A stretch of 64,000 nt of DNA from Prinsepia uniflora (GCA_032719365.1 CM064861.1:83138863-83202862); one strand, 5' to 3'. Numbered from the stretch's first letter, positions 1 to 13,101 are shown. Program-made: numbers and translations. The notes: generated by a model not told the origin, from the sequence alone.

Positions 1-1749
1 CGATACGCGTGCCATAGGCCTTCCCGGGCCACACCACTATCACCGGGACTCCCAATCCTGTTCAAATCACATTAGAGGGTCACTAACCTCTTCATTAACA
101 TCCTATTAAAGTCACGTAATTTTCCCGAATTTTTAAGTATTTTTAAACTGGATTTAAAACCTTCGGACATCCCGAACAATATCGAAACGGGGTCCGATTG
201 ACACGAAACCAACGCTAAAATGTTCGTTACATTGTATAGGACAAAAGTCATGTTGACCCCACCTCGAGATTCGTGCCCACGCGCCGTCACGCGCCGCCGT
301 GAGTGGCTGCACGTGAAAGCCACGATCCTGCTACAGTGACTGCTACAGTCATCGTTCCAACCCGTATGTCTGTAAAACGGGCCCATTTGACCCGTGAGAT
401 GACCCGATCCGTTCACTGTCAAATCAACCTTAATCCTTTCAATTGAACAAAAAAATAGGTTATTTTTAAGTATAATTAGAGGTCTGTAAACCTAATTACA
501 ACAATCCTTACCTGAAATCCAACGACTCGAAGATGAACATCGAAGAACATCTGGGCACTGTTCATCATTCGGATTTCATCAATTCCACTGGATTTCCTTA
601 AATTGATCCACTGAGAAGCTTCGTTAGACCAAGGTAAACTCATTTCCTAATCCAATTTCATCGTTTAATCCCTCTAGAATCACGACTCAATCCTCAAGCT
701 TCTCCTCTGTCACCAAGTCTGTTCAGAGCCAAAAGGTTGCCGAAATTCGTCGTTCTTGAGCTGGTTGTGATCGAGGCAATCCCAGAAGGCTCAAATTGAA
801 CTCCAATTCGATCCTCAGAGCTCATAGCTCAAAATTCGAATTTCCCTCCATTGCTCCAAAATTCCGATTCTCGGTTTCCATTCCCCTCTCAGTCCCTCAT
901 GTTCTCCCTCAGCCAATTCCTTCCGCAAATCACTCAGTTTCCATTTGCATAATCAATTGTGGAAGGAAGATTGATAATGGCCAGAATCCAACTCTCACAT
1001 CCCTGTTTTGCTTGCTCACAGGTAAGGAAAATGTATGAGAGTGATGAAGGCTGATCAGAAATAGGTGGGAAGAGATGAGATGAACGGATGAGATGGAATC
1101 TGGGGAGTGAGATGGATGGCTCAGATTAAAAGCAGAGGTTTAATCCTAATTAATTCCATAGTGGAACTTTAGCATAAAATTTATGATTAATGGAACATGA
1201 TCCAATCTAGCCAATGGGTGAGTGACACTTGTCACTCATCCAAGTGTCCTCCAACCACCATTTCAGAATAAAATAATCGACACGGTTACCGAGCCGTAAA
1301 CTTCCCCGATTTCACGTTTCAGACCATAACTTCCTCGTACGAAGTCCGATTTCGGCGTGCCGCCTGTCTATGGATTCGTATCGACCCGCACTACACAACG
1401 GTCCTTGGCCCTCGGCAAACGGACCTCCCGATCAAAAAGTCAACATTTTCCCCCATTTTGTCCAAATTACGAAAATGCCCCTGAAATTCCGAACGTCATA
1501 ACTTCTTCCACGAATGTCGGAATCGAACGTGCCACCTGTCTATGAACTCGTGACGTCCCAAACTACGTCATGGTCACTAGTCAAAGTCCGTTTGACCGTC
1601 CGAATAAAAAGTCAACATTTTGCCCACGTCTAGGGGCAAAACGGTCATTTTGCACAATTCGTCCGAAATCACTCAACTAATCCCGGATTAGTCATTCTAA
1701 ATCATAATTAAATAATATTAAATCCCGATACTCGGGACGGGTCGTTACA
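1..1749 (-). repeat. 3' LTR of family L element (partial)
   Basis: This aligns base for base, at a fixed offset of 5892, with 5893-7641. It lacks the first 611 bases of the LTR as written on +, because the window starts inside it. It ends GGGTCGTTACA at 1749, directly before the polypurine tract. The minus-strand frame at 72-422 and the plus-strand frame at 796-1038 recur at the same LTR positions in the right copy and are not genes. Confidence 0.9.
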
Positions 1750-1750
1750 A

Positions 1751-1762
1751 CCTTCCCTCCTC
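1751..1762 (-). other. Polypurine tract of family L element
   Basis: Read on the minus strand this is GAGGAGGGAAGG, immediately upstream of the 3' LTR start (TGTAACGACCC). Its position and purine content fit the plus-strand primer of an LTR retrotransposon. Confidence 0.75.
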
Positions 1763-4700
1763 GAAATTACCAATATCCTTATTCCACAACCACCTCGTGG
1801 AAAATCAATTTGGTCTCACATCTGTGTACACTTGTACACCCACTAACCAACGCAAAGCTCGTCTGAACTCAGACGTCCCATCTCGGTCTCTCACCGTACC
1901 GACCATACTCGACACCGCGAGTGAAATTGATCACCTGATCCTTGTCAATTTACCATTTAGCTGACTCCTTCAGCTTGTCGGTTCCATTCAATCATCTATC
2001 TATAAGACGTCTGCTCCCCCCTGGGAGTTACCAAAACACACCTGTCAGTCCATGTTGACACCATCAGTCACACTGTCACCACTAAGCTTTACCACCCTGG
2101 TAAGGCTCCAACCATTGACTAATCAATGACAACACCCCATACTGCCACTCGCTCAAAGTAGCGTAAGATCAACCACATGATCTCAATTCGCAGGGCAAGC
2201 CCAAACCTGCTACATATATTAATCACAATGTCCATAACCGCCGACTCCGTCAGCGAACCATAACACTGGGAAAAATCGCGGCGTGATAACATCACGCAAG
2301 GCTACTCGTGGTTTCACTGACCACCAATTCACTCATCCTGAGTGTACGTATACCGTCAACTTACTCAATCAAGTGGTGTAACTGGAACACATTGAATGCC
2401 AGCCCAGCAGTGATCACACATCTCAATACTAGGGTTCCACTAGCCATCCACGGCTGAGAGTGCCTGCTCATACAATCAATGAACCCGACAAAATCACTCT
2501 GCTCAGCGCACAGTATCCAATGTCCAGTCCACAAACACAACCAAACAAATGATAACGGAACCAAGCCAATTACCATCACGTTTAATCACACACCACTGGT
2601 ACCTCCCATGTACCGCCATTAGGCGCCACTCAGCCTAACCAGTATCAATCCTCGTATAACGTACCCTGTACGTACATCTATCCACCAATCCGACTACAAC
2701 CACCTAGGTCGTGGCCAAACACGTTCTAACACTCTAGAGTCCATCTGTCAGATACTGTACCAGACAGATCAAAACTCCGACCCAATATCCATTTCCAAAT
2801 CCGAATCCGAAATCATTATTCCGTAAGCTAGCATTGGAATAATCATTCCGCACCCAAATCCAGTAATCCACTTTCGAGCTTCGAAATCGAATCCTGAATC
2901 GTCACCCAGAAATTCGGTTCCAAAACCCAAAATCTCGTTCACGTCTACCGAGACGTACCAAAACCGAACCTATCGATTACCTACCCAAAACACTCGATTG
3001 ACTTCATAGGGAAACCAATCCCAATATCCACATGTCTAAGGTTGACAAAAATCCGACCACTTCGGAAACCTATTCACCTGAGTAACAACCATATGGACTC
3101 CACTCCGAAAAGAAGTTCAGTCCTGTCATTTACGACTCACATACCAAGGTAAGAGTGATAAACTCTCCACCTATCCGGATCATCAAGATCACGATCCAGA
3201 TCCATCACTACGTCATCCGACAAGTAACATCACGATCCTAGATCGTCACCATGCCCAAAGTTCACAACATTATAATTCAGATCCACCTAGGATCCACACA
3301 TGCTTATGTAGCTAACAATCCATCAGAAAACCAATCGTAGGGTCCTACACCCTCATTGAATCCTTCGTCAAATTCCCATAGGTGGAATGGCCACCTCGGT
3401 TTTCACCACCAATTCCAGAATCATACACAACTTCTTGTGTCCAATGACCCCAAGCCAAACATGGGTCAACCCACCAATACACGCTCAACGTACTGGTGGC
3501 AATAAATCAAGTCTGCCAGGGCAGAAAACAAGAAGTCAACCCCAATGACTTCAGAATACCTATCACCGATGCGGACACGAGCACTCCTCTCGTCTCCACA
3601 ATCACCATTCTCCCCGAATCGGGAGTTCCAACCATGTTGGAAACAGACATACTCCCAATGAGATGTCAAGTCCAACCACTGGACTGCCCACATCCTCACC
3701 TTTACAAGTTCAACACTCGGCTTTCCAAGTCATTCACAATTACAAATCCCCACATCAACACCACCAATGATTTCCTCGACTTTCCCAATTCCAATAATTT
3801 CCTAGTACTTTATGGGGATATCAACAATACCCAACCGTACCAATCTTGGAGTTGACAACAACTCCCCAAGTCCACTAATTCTAGTGACATAGGGAACATC
3901 ATCCCTAGATTCCTCAAGTCTCAATCATACCTTTTTATCCATTCGTCACTTGTTATCTCATAACTGTTGGGACTTATCCCAACACGTCACAACCTCCACT
4001 GGATCCTATCCAGTTCATGACTCAACCACCACTGAGTCGCAGATACCAATCATATGTCTATCAGGACAGAGTCACAACCCAACTTGTGGCTCATCGTCAT
4101 CACAATCACTGACACCAGCATCAGCGCTAGTATCACCGACACTTGCCTCAACACATAGGCATCCGCACATCCACACTAGCACACGAACATCCACACTAGC
4201 ACACGAACATCCACGCTATCACACGGACATCCACGCTAGAACACGAACGTCCACGCTAGCACACGAACATCCACGCTAGCAAATGAACATCCACGCTAGC
4301 ACACGAACATCCACGCTAGCACCCTGTGTGCACAGTTGATACCCTGGATCTCCGTTCATACCGAAAGACGATCCCGTATCACCACTCGTACCCCACGACT
4401 ATGGGTACCTCCAATTTGACCATCCGCACATCAGGATAATGAAAGTTCCCTGAACGTCCCCTGATCCTCAAGTGTTAAAACCACACTAAATACCCTCGAT
4501 AACCAGTCATCTCGACACAACTGTAGACCAACAGTCATCGCTGTCAAGATCCGTATCCACACATCACACTATTATTCGATCCCACACGGAATTCCACATT
4601 TTATCTCATAACCGTATTCGTAGATTGAATCCCATAATCCTTACTAGACTCACTAGAGTCATCCACATGGTCATCCACGACCTTCTCCACTCGTCGCAGC

Positions 4701-5267
4701 ACAAGTTCCCATTTAAAGTTCACTTTCCTGTCCATCAATTATAAATTAGGGTTCCAAAATCACACCCAATGGTTCCACCGAACCCAACTGCCTTCCGCAG
4801 TAAAATCCACAACCTGACCGACCCCGCGGTCCTGACATCGTATAGACGTCAATTCCTATCCAATCATCAACTCAACGTGGGTTCCATCGTGGGTTACACC
4901 ACGAAGGTCATCGGCTAACTCTGATGCACCAACACCCCGTACACTAGCCATCACTACCAGGGTCCATATTTTAGACCATTACTCAACTGAGTTTCGCATT
5001 TCCATATCATTATTCAAATGGGGTTCCTTGAACCCAGCGGTGCCCAGTAGCACAACAATCCATCACCACATGACCGAATCGACGGTCCCACATTACCAGT
5101 TAATCACAAACAACCCCACTTGGGTCGAATCACGTTAACGCACGACGTATCGGCCAAACACATTCTATCCACTACTCAAACCCAAAACTATCTATCAGGT
5201 TGACAACGGAACTGCAGCCCAAAGAGACATCACACCCTCGACCTTCGTGCACAAAAGAGCAAAACCT
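1763..5267 (-). other. Non-coding interior of family L element
   Basis: About 3.5 kb between the polypurine tract and the primer site. Translation on both strands gives only frames under about 120 codons with no retroelement motif. The parts next to the LTRs resemble the interior at 18.98-21.5 kb (for example CCTCGAAATT beside the polypurine tract, and a stretch with 'agagacatcac' and 'cctcgacct' before the primer site), so this is a shared family interior and not random filler. Confidence 0.7.
4161..4320. repeat. 20-bp tandem repeat, 8 units
   Basis: Eight consecutive 20-bp units of the form ACACGAACATCCACGCTAGC with few substitutions; the first and most altered unit starts ATCCGCACAT. It lies in the interior of the family L element. 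A chance plus-strand frame (3950-4279) runs through it because 20-bp units rotate frame without making stops. Confidence 0.92.
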
Positions 5268-5279
5268 GCTCTGATACCA
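5268..5279 (-). other. Primer-binding site, initiator tRNA-Met
   Basis: Minus strand reads TGGTATCAGAGC, the usual plant retrotransposon primer site matching the 3' end of initiator Met tRNA. It lies 2 bases inside the 5' LTR edge and fixes the element's orientation. Confidence 0.9.
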
Positions 5280-5281
5280 CT

Positions 5282-7641
5282 TGACACGACCCATCCCAAT
5301 CCCCCGGGGATTACCATGGAATGTGTCATGCTCCCGTCTGACAAGAGGTGTCAGACAAGGGATAACCTGTTGCCACTGCCCAAACGGGCTTCCAGAGTGC
5401 GCAAGGATCGATGGAGGAGGTGTGTGACGTCCTAGTTTCTACTGCAGTCGCTTCCGGAATCAACATGAAGGGCATTAAAAACAAAAGATGTGAGTGGAAG
5501 AAAATAAACAAGTATGTTTAAAGCATTTATAAGACATTTATGCCCCTCAGTAAAAACATATGCATGCACCAAAAGCCAATAATCACAAATTTATTTAGTA
5601 ATAACAATTAGGGCCTTAGCCCGGAAACCCAAGCATAGTTTCAAATCTCAAAAGTTAATCCAAGAGTTATTTCATAAATCCAGTAATATTCATTTATTAT
5701 TTTTCCATCTCCGGCATCCCCGATGCCTAGCGTCCCTTACGCGTAACTCGCCTCGAAATGCGTGAAATCATATAAATTCACCGATGCCCAAAATAAATCA
5801 CAAAATCACAATTATAATAGTCATGAAACAGTTATGCATGCATCGAATTTATAAAACCAATGTCCACTCACAGACCGTATAACAGAGCACCTCGATACGC
5901 GTGCCATAGGCCTTCCCGGGCCACACCACTATCACCGGGACTCCCAATCCTGTTCAAATCACATTATAGGGCCACTAACCTCTTCATTAACATCCTATTA
6001 AAGTCCCGTAATTTTCCTGAATTTTTAAGTATTTTTAAACTGGATTTAAAACCTTCGGACATCCCGAACAATATCGAAACGGGGTCCGATTGACACAAAA
6101 CCAATGCTAAAATGTTCGTTACATTGCATAGGATAAAAGTCATGTTGACCTCACCTCGAGATTCGTGCCCACGCGTCGTCACGCGCCGCCATGAGTGGCT
6201 GCGCGTGAAAGCCACGCTCCTGCTACAGTGATTGCTACAGTCATCGTTCCAACCCGTATGTCTGTAAAACGGGTCCATTTGACCCGCGAGATGACCCGAT
6301 CCGTTCACTGTCAAATCAACCTTAATCCTTTCAATTGAACATTCAAATAGGTTATTTTTAAGTCTAATTAGAGGTACGTAAACCTAATTACAACAATCTT
6401 TACCTGAAATCCAACGACTGGAAGATGAACATCGAAGAACATCTGGGCACTGTTCATCATTCGGATTTCATCAATTCCACTGGATTTCCTTAAATTGATC
6501 CACTGAGAAGCTTCGTTGGACCAAGGTAAACTCATTTCCTAATCCAAGTTCATCGTTTAAACCCTCTAGAATCACGACTCAATCCTTAAGCTTCTCCTCT
6601 GTCACCAAGTCTGTTCAGAGCCAAAAGGTTGCCAAAATTCGTCGTTCTTGAGCTGGTTGTGATCGAGGCAATCCCAGAAGGCTCAAATTGAACTCCAATT
6701 CGATCCTCAGAGCTCATAGCTCAAAATTCGAATTTCCCTCCATTGCTCCAAAATTCCGATTCTCGGTTTCCATTCCCCTCTCAGTCCCTCGTGTTCCCCC
6801 TCAGCCAATTCCTTTCGCAAATCACTCAGTTTCCATTTGCATAATCAATTGTGGAAGGAAGATTGATAATGGCCAGAATCCAACTCTCACCTCCCTGTTT
6901 TGCTTGCTCACGGGTAAGGAAAATGTGTGAGAGTGATGAAGGCTGATCAGAAATAGGAGGGAAGAGATGAGATGAACGGATGAGATGGAATCTGGGGAGT
7001 GAGATGGATGGCTCAGATTAAAAGCAGAGGTTTAATCCTAATTAATTCCATAGTGGAACTTTAGCATAAAATTTATGATTAATGGAACATGATCCAATCT
7101 AGCCAATGGGTGAGTGACACTTGTCACTCATCCAAGTATCCTCCAACCACCATTTCAGAATAAAATAATCGACACGGTTACCGAGCCGTAAACTTCCCCG
7201 ATTTCACGTTTCAGACCATAACTTCCTCGTACGAAGTCCGATTTCGGCGTGCCGCCTATCTATGGATTCGTATCGACCCGCACTACATAACGGTCCTTGG
7301 CCCTCGGCAAACGGACCTCCCGATCAAAAAGTCAACATTTTCCCACATTTTGTCCAAATTATGAAAATGCCCCTGAACTTCCGAACGTCATAACTTCTTC
7401 CACGAATGTCGGAATCGAACGTGCCACCTGTCTATGAACTCGTAACGTCCCAAACTACGTCACGGTCATTGGTCAAAGTTCGTTTGACCGTCCGAATAAA
7501 AAGTCAACGTTTTGCCCACGCCTAGGGGCAACACGGTCATTTTGCACAATTCATCCGAAATCACTCAACTAATCCCGGATTAGTCATTCTAAATCATAAT
7601 TAAATAATATTAAATCCTGATACTCGGGACGGGTCGTTACA
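5282..7641 (-). repeat. 5' LTR of family L element, 2360 bp
   Basis: Complete LTR beginning TGACACGACCC and ending GGGTCGTTACA as written on +; in the sense direction it is TGTAACGACCCG...GGGTCGTGTCA. It contains the 12-bp-arm hairpin at 7108-7133. The near-copies of minus- and plus-strand frames at 5964-6314 and 6688-6930 are the same chance frames seen in the left LTR. Confidence 0.92.
7108..7133 (-). repeat. LTR hairpin: 12-nt arms, 2-nt loop
   Basis: The right arm TGTCACTCATCC pairs with the left arm GGGTGAGTGACA around CT, with one non-Watson-Crick position (third base). The same structure is at 1216-1241 in the partner LTR. It is the family L hairpin discussed in the findings. Confidence 0.8.
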
Positions 7642-8372
7642 AGAACGGCATGTGTGCTGGGAGGATGAGAAGAATGCTGCCCATGCGCCAAATCATGCTT
7701 GGGCAAGCGAGAAAGCCTCCAAACAGTCATCACCATGCAAAAAGGATGACAACAACAAACTTTCATATAGAGGGTCCAACAAACGCAAGGCAAGCCAAAT
7801 TTCCAATCCCTCAGCCACCTAAAAACCTAGTCTGCAATTCTCAGTACCGGTCCACCAAATTCATAACGAGATCAAAGATAAGGCTTGGTTCATAAAGCTT
7901 GGACCCATCAAAGGTGATCAAGAGAAGGCTGATAAAACCAAATGGTGTGCCTACAATGAATGCTACAGGCACAAAATCAGCACATGTATATCTTTTGAAA
8001 GATATCTCCAAAATCTCATGAAGGAAAAACATTGTACCGATTACATCAAAAAGAAGACGACAAATCTCTTAGAGAATAATGAGCCGAAGGAGCCCAAGGA
8101 GCCTGCATCAAAGGTGATCCACATCAATTAGCTGCAAGTCAATGTAATTGATCCAGCTATCACTTGCCACAAGTTGCATGTCAAGGTCTAAGAGGCATAG
8201 GCATAGGAACATTTCAAATTTATTTTTATGTTCTAAATTCAATTACCATGTATTTGAATTATCAATAAGTTTATCAAATTGTTCTGAAGTCATACAAACA
8301 TATTTGTACATCATACGAAATTCGCAAAAATTTTGCCAAGAAGTACTCAAAGCAACCGAAAGCCGTCCCCAT
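7642..8372 (+). mobile_element. Left half of an older gypsy-type element split by Athila
   Basis: Begins right after the family L LTR and ends at the Athila LTR. It holds a gag remnant (see 7823-8131) and then about 240 bp of AT-rich non-coding DNA. The Athila insertion has a near-perfect 5-bp target duplication, CCCAT at 8368-8372 and CCCAA at 35950-35954. The sequence resuming at 35950 is therefore the continuation of this element. Confidence 0.6.
7823..8131 (+). pseudogene. Ty3/gypsy gag C-terminal remnant with zinc-knuckle-like motif
   Basis: One open frame of about 102 codons runs from an upstream stop to TAG at 8129-8131. It contains the segment KWCAYNECYRHKISTC, then FERYLQNLMKEKHCTDYIKKK. 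The cysteine/histidine spacing and the following 'YLQNLMKE' helix match the degenerate zinc-finger segment of plant gypsy gag (usual pattern C..H...GH....C, then a basic helix). Upstream, 7650-7895 in another frame gives FPIPQPPKNLVCNS, so the N-terminal side is frameshifted. No start codon or protease follows. It is gag debris and cannot make a capsid. Assignment to the Tat lineage is my inference from the antisense ORF on the other side of Athila. Confidence 0.6.
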
Positions 8373-9751
8373 TGATAACGCTTAAACTACGCATTTAATT
8401 AAATCCGTAATTCAAGTATATAAATATTTTAAAACCCTTTTTGTGTCATTTTAAGATTGGTAAATATGGATCGTTCTTAACCGGGGAAATTAGGGAATAT
8501 TAATAATGGTTAGTGAGAAAGAATAAAAGAATAAGATGGGGGAGTTTTGAGTAAAGTGTAATTATAAAAATACAAGTAAAAAAAAGTATAAAACTAATTC
8601 TACTTCTACTTTAACCTATGTACAAGTGGACTTTCCTTAAACACAAAATTCACCAACACTCTAGCATTTGCATATATTTGAATCAATCACAAAATCATAC
8701 ATTCACAAACTCATATTCCTTCACAAATTTTTCATATTATAAATGCACCGAACATCGGATTTTTACTTATAATACGATTTACCTTAAATTTGTGATATAA
8801 TGAGCCGAATAGCGGTCATACATTAAATCTCTTCAACTCTACTCTAAATGCCCCGAATAGCGGATCAACATTTAGTTTCAAAATGAAGATTAAGCTCTAA
8901 AATGTAAGAAGTAAATGATTTTTAGAAAGTAAAACACATGGAGATTGTATTCAATTTTACAAAAGATAGGAAGGAAAAACTAACACATATATTGCATTAT
9001 AAATAGAGCCAATAACAAATAAAAGAGTTCAAGAAGATGGAGAGCAAATGTTACACTTTCGGAATGGATGAGAACAATGGATTGTTTTTCACAAGTATCA
9101 CCGAACAACGGCTGGAATCTTGTGAAAATGGGAAAGATAAAATAAGGGGAATTTGGACTTGAACTCTTAAATTTTGTATTCGAAATATTTTTCCATAGTT
9201 TCTCCTAAAGACGGCTCAGTGTGCCTCTAAAAAAAGTCCCTAAACAAGGAAAATGAACCCTTTTTATAGGGAAGAAATTCTACTTAAACTAAAAATAAAA
9301 AATAAATAAAAATTACAATAAAAAATTAATTAGAGAAATGATGAATTAGTGGCTGATTTGGGTGAAATCATTGTGAAAACTTGCCCAAAAAAAGGGTAGG
9401 TTTGATGCAGAAAATTTACGTCATGGAGGAGTCATTCAATAGGAAAAGAGCAGCTGGAAAAAGTAGGGCAGTTCGGCGTGCAACAGTTGGTCAGAGAATG
9501 ACAGGTCGACGGCTCCAGCGCTGACAGGGGCCATGCCATCAGCACAAGCGTGCTCAGCATGAGATGTACTCTTCGGCAGGCGCGCTCCGTAGAGATAGTG
9601 AGTGGTTCGGTGAGCGCACGTCGAAGTCCTCGCAGCTGATGGATGGGGACACGCTGGGCTAGGTTGCTCGAGTTTTGGTCTGGGCCAAACAGGTGGGCTG
9701 GGCCTGAAGTAATATGGGTCGCGGGTTCTGAGCTTCGATGGAATGGATTTT

Positions 9752-12700
9752 TGTAACAACCCGTCCCGAGAGCCGGGATTATTAGCGTGATTAAGGTAGG
9801 ATTAGTGAGGCTAATCGGTGGTTAGGTGGTCCCGATAGGTCGTTAGGGTAGAATGACGATTTTGCCCCTAGTTCAGGCAAAATGTTGACTTTTAGTTCGG
9901 GTGGTCAAGTGGGTATTGACCAGTGACCAGGACGTAGTTTAGGACGTCACGAATCCATAGGCAGGTGGCACGCCCGATTCCGACATCCGAGGAGGAAGTT
10001 ATGATGTTCGGAAGGTTGAGGGCATAACCGTAATTTGGCTAAATGAGGGGAATAGTTGACTTTTTTGTACGATCGGGTTTTGGTACGTTGACTGAGGATG
10101 GTTAGGTAGATCTTATCGTCCTGAGTTTGATGACAGGCGGCACGTATTCATCGGACTTGCGATGAGGGAGTTACGGGTCAAGAAAGTTAGTGGCAAAACC
10201 GTAATATTGGATTAAAAGGAGGGGCAGTTTGGTCTTTTGTGCTCTGGAAATTGTGCAGAGAGAGGGACAGATGGACAGCTGGGATTGAGCCACTTGGGAG
10301 TGTATGGAGTGGATTGTGACACGTGCAAGAGGGCTAGTGGGTTCTGGTGAGTTCCAGTGCGTGCACGGTTCCAATTAATTGGGTGAGCCCGTGTGTGTTC
10401 GTGTTCTTCTCTTCAACCAGAGTGAAACAGAGTGAGGCGGTGAGGAAAATTGAAGGGTAATCGTGGGTGCTGGTGAGTTTGTGAGGGTCTAAGAGTGAGG
10501 GTGAGACATGGAGAAGGTTAGTTGGTGCAGTGGCTGTGTGTGAGGGAGTTGTGAGCTGCGGGGAAATCAGAGGAAACGGGGAGGAACTCAGGGCGGTTGT
10601 GAGAGATTGTGGTGGTGTTTGTGCCGTGTGTTGGCTTACGTCAAGCAGAGTGGAGACTTAGACGGTGGCAGGGGACTTAGGGACACCGTGGTGTGCGGCG
10701 GTTCGAACGGCGGAGGACGGATCGAAGGTAATTCCTCATCCTTGTTTCTGTGCTCTGTTTTGTAGACTGAGTTTAAATCGGACGTTGTAAGGCTAGGGGT
10801 TGAATCGAAGTGTATAGAGAAGTCTAGGGAGTTCAGTTAAGTCCTAGGAACCTTCTGGTGGAGCTGCCGTGACGGTGGTGCACGGTGGAGGTGAGACGAC
10901 GGTGAGTACCTCTATGTACCCTGTTTTGGCCGTGTGTTTCAAACGGCGAGTCGTGAACCTAGGGACTGAGTCGACGGTCAAGGTGAGATGGGTTAGGCTT
11001 AGAAGGGTCCTAGGAAAAGTTTGGGATGGCCACCGAGAAGGGAGGTTACCTGGGTGGCCGGGAAGGAAAACAGGGGAGTTCGGGCCGTCTGGTTTCGAGC
11101 TTCAGTTGACGATGATGGGGTAGTGTCGAGGTTTGAGGAATTGGGGGAAAGACAAGGTAGGCCTGGACAATGAGAATGGTGAAGAAAGGGAGGAGAACGG
11201 TGGCTGGATGGCGGAGAATGGTTCTCGCCGGTCCAGTTGCAGCAACCGGTTCAGCACAGTGGAATCAAGGTTGCGGGTGACACTGTAGCTGGCGCGTGAG
11301 GGCCACGCGCAACCACTTTGGGCGGCGCATGGGGGCGCGTGGGGTAGATTTCGGCGAAGGTGTCAACATGGTTTTTGTTCTAAACGTTATAACGAGTCCA
11401 ATGGAAGTGGTTTCGGGTTCATCGGACGTCGAATCGAAGTAGTTCCACGAGGGTGAAGGTTTAGGGTTCCGGTTCGTTACGTTTAGGATTCGGGGAATTT
11501 TAGGGAAAAGTAGCTGGATCCTCATAGACGTGTTAGTGATGTAATTTGGTGGTTATTGACAGGATCGGGATTTCCCGAGGAAGCTGAGGAACGTGCAGGA
11601 CGTTCGAGACACGATTGAGGGCTCGGTACTGTGAGTGGACCCCTTCTCTAAACTCGAACATGCATAACTATTTTCTATAATTGTTTTATGGTTTTAATCA
11701 TGATTCTATGTTTATCGAATATGTTTTGTTGGTTTTACATGATTGCACAGTTTTCGAGGAAGTACGGTATTTGGAACGTTTTACGAGAAACGTCGATTTC
11801 TGAGTCAAATGCCATGGTTTTGGGGTTTTCAAAGGATAACTGGTTTAAATGCTTATAAAGGGATTTGAAAAATGATTTAGTGATTAAAGGATATTTTGGT
11901 TTTAAAATCGGATTTCGGAAACGGAATTTGGTTTTAAAGTTGAAAAGTGGATTCCGGATTTGGGTTCGAAATGACGGTTCGGGATGCGGGAAGGGCATAG
12001 GACCGGTGATTTCGGATTTGGGTTTGGATGTGAATTCGGAAATGGTTTTCAAATAGTTTTGGATTGGATTTGCTGGATCTGGTTATTGGGTTTAAAGACC
12101 CGGATATTGTGATTGATGGGGGACGGGCCCGGATTGAGTTTAAAGACTCGGATATATTGATTTCCCCCGTAGGCCTGTTGAGTTTAAAGACTCGGGAGTT
12201 TAAAGACTCGGATATTATTGAGGCCTGGATTGAGTTTAAAGACTCGGGAGTTTAAAGACTCGGATAGGTCCAGCAGGTTTGATCAGAAAATGATGATTTG
12301 ATGTTCATGGTTTATGATATGGTCTTATGATACATATGCTATGATTTATGTAACTGTTTTATAGTGTTTCTGTTTCTTATGGTGTTTTCTGGTGATTGAT
12401 TATAACTGTTTTGATAACTGAGTTATGCATGTGGTTTCAAAACAGAGGGTTAAAAACCGGTTTTTCTTATAAATGGTTTTAAAACTTTCCTGTTATTATG
12501 GTCCACTCACACCTTCTGTTTTAAATTGCCCTCCAGGTCGTGGAGATAGCGCGGGGTCTTGATGTCGAGGCAGTGTCTGAGGCATAGAAGTGACTAGCAG
12601 GGTCCCAGAGTGCTTAAGTTTTCCTCCGCGTGCGTGTATTTATTATCGGTTTTGATTTCTTTGTAGTTCGCACTATGCTCTGTAAAGTATGATTTCGGTG

Positions 12701-12837
12701 TCGTATTTAAATTCTCCTGCGTCTGACAGTGCTATTTTGGTGATTTCCATGATTTTACTTTGGGTTTGGTGTCGGGGTGTCAGACGGGAGCAGAATTTAC
12801 CTCGGGTTTCGGGGTGAAACCGGGGTGGGTCCTGTCA
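9752..12837 (+). mobile_element. Family L solo LTR (3086 bp), sense on +
   Basis: Begins TGTAACAACCCGTCCCG and ends GGTGGGTCCTGTCA, with Athila LTR sequence continuing on both sides (GGATTT before, ATTTGGGC after). The target duplication is ATTTT/ATTTG, with one mismatch. There is no primer site or interior, so it is a solo LTR left by LTR-LTR recombination. It belongs to a longer subtype together with 40799-43731: both carry the GAGTTTAAAGACTCGG cluster and lack a clear copy of the 12-bp-arm hairpin. Confidence 0.85.
12088..12265 (+). repeat. Clustered GAGTTTAAAGACTCGG motifs
   Basis: About six copies of GAGTTTAAAGACTCGG or close variants (the first is GGGTTTAAAGACCCGG), irregularly spaced, partly in direct tandem (GAGTTTAAAGACTCGG directly followed by GAGTTTAAAG). 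Each can form a short GAGT/ACTC stem. The same cluster occurs in the solo LTR near 42.9-43.15 kb. Confidence 0.85.
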
Positions 12838-13101
12838 ATTTGGGCTGATTCAGTGGCAGTCCACTGAATTCCCTTGAGAATTTCGGTGGCTTCCCCTATT
12901 TTTTCCATAATTTCTTCGTTCGAACTCCGATTGGGACGATTCATTCGCCAAAATGTTCAGAATTCCAAGCTTTAATTATTTTTGCAAAAATCCCACAAAA
13001 TAAAGTATTTTCTCTAATTATTTATTATTTTAATATTAAAAGTCAAGTATAGAGTGCATAAAATAATATAAAATAATGCTTAATTGAAGACCAATCTAAT
13101 A

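Larger units (their letters stand above)
1..7641 (-). mobile_element. Family L LARD-like LTR retrotransposon, left end cut by window
   Basis: Two long direct repeats (1-1749 and 5282-7641) flank an interior of about 3.5 kb. The interior carries the reverse complement of an initiator-Met primer site beside the right LTR and a polypurine tract beside the left LTR, so the element reads on the minus strand. Both LTRs obey the TG...CA rule. I find no gag, protease, RT, RNase H or integrase motif in the interior, only short chance frames, so it must depend on another element's proteins. A spot check of the first 180 aligned LTR bases shows 4 mismatches, so the insertion is fairly young. The left target-site duplication lies outside the window; the right flank begins AGAAC. 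Confidence 0.88.
8373..13101 (-). repeat. Athila 3' LTR, split by a solo LTR
   Basis: Segments 8373-9751 and 12838-13101 together match the right Athila LTR. It starts TGATAACGC and ends CTAATA, whereas the partner ends CTAACA, so the terminal CA has decayed to TA. The frame 8618-8800 is duplicated at 28289-28471 because both lie in the LTR; it is not a gene. Confidence 0.85.

Noticed and set aside
72..422. 116-codon minus-strand frame, repeated at 5964-6314
   Set aside because: Both copies sit at the same place in two LTRs; the duplication is of the LTR, codon content is unremarkable and no domain is visible.
796..1038. 80-codon plus-strand frame, repeated at 6688-6930
   Set aside because: Same reason; antisense to the element and inside the LTR.
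3496..3855. 119-codon frame in the family L interior
   Set aside because: No motif, no counterpart in the second interior; a chance frame in C-rich, stop-poor sequence.
3950..4279. 109-codon Thr/His/Arg-rich frame
   Set aside because: Its end is the 20-bp tandem repeat; the apparent protein repeat is a by-product of that array.
4161..4320. CRISPR-like array
   Set aside because: Units are head-to-tail with no spacers and the genome is a plant.
5268..5279. tRNA gene
   Set aside because: Only the 12-nt initiator-Met primer-site match is present, beside an LTR; no cloverleaf. The same holds for 21507, 48821 and 55928.
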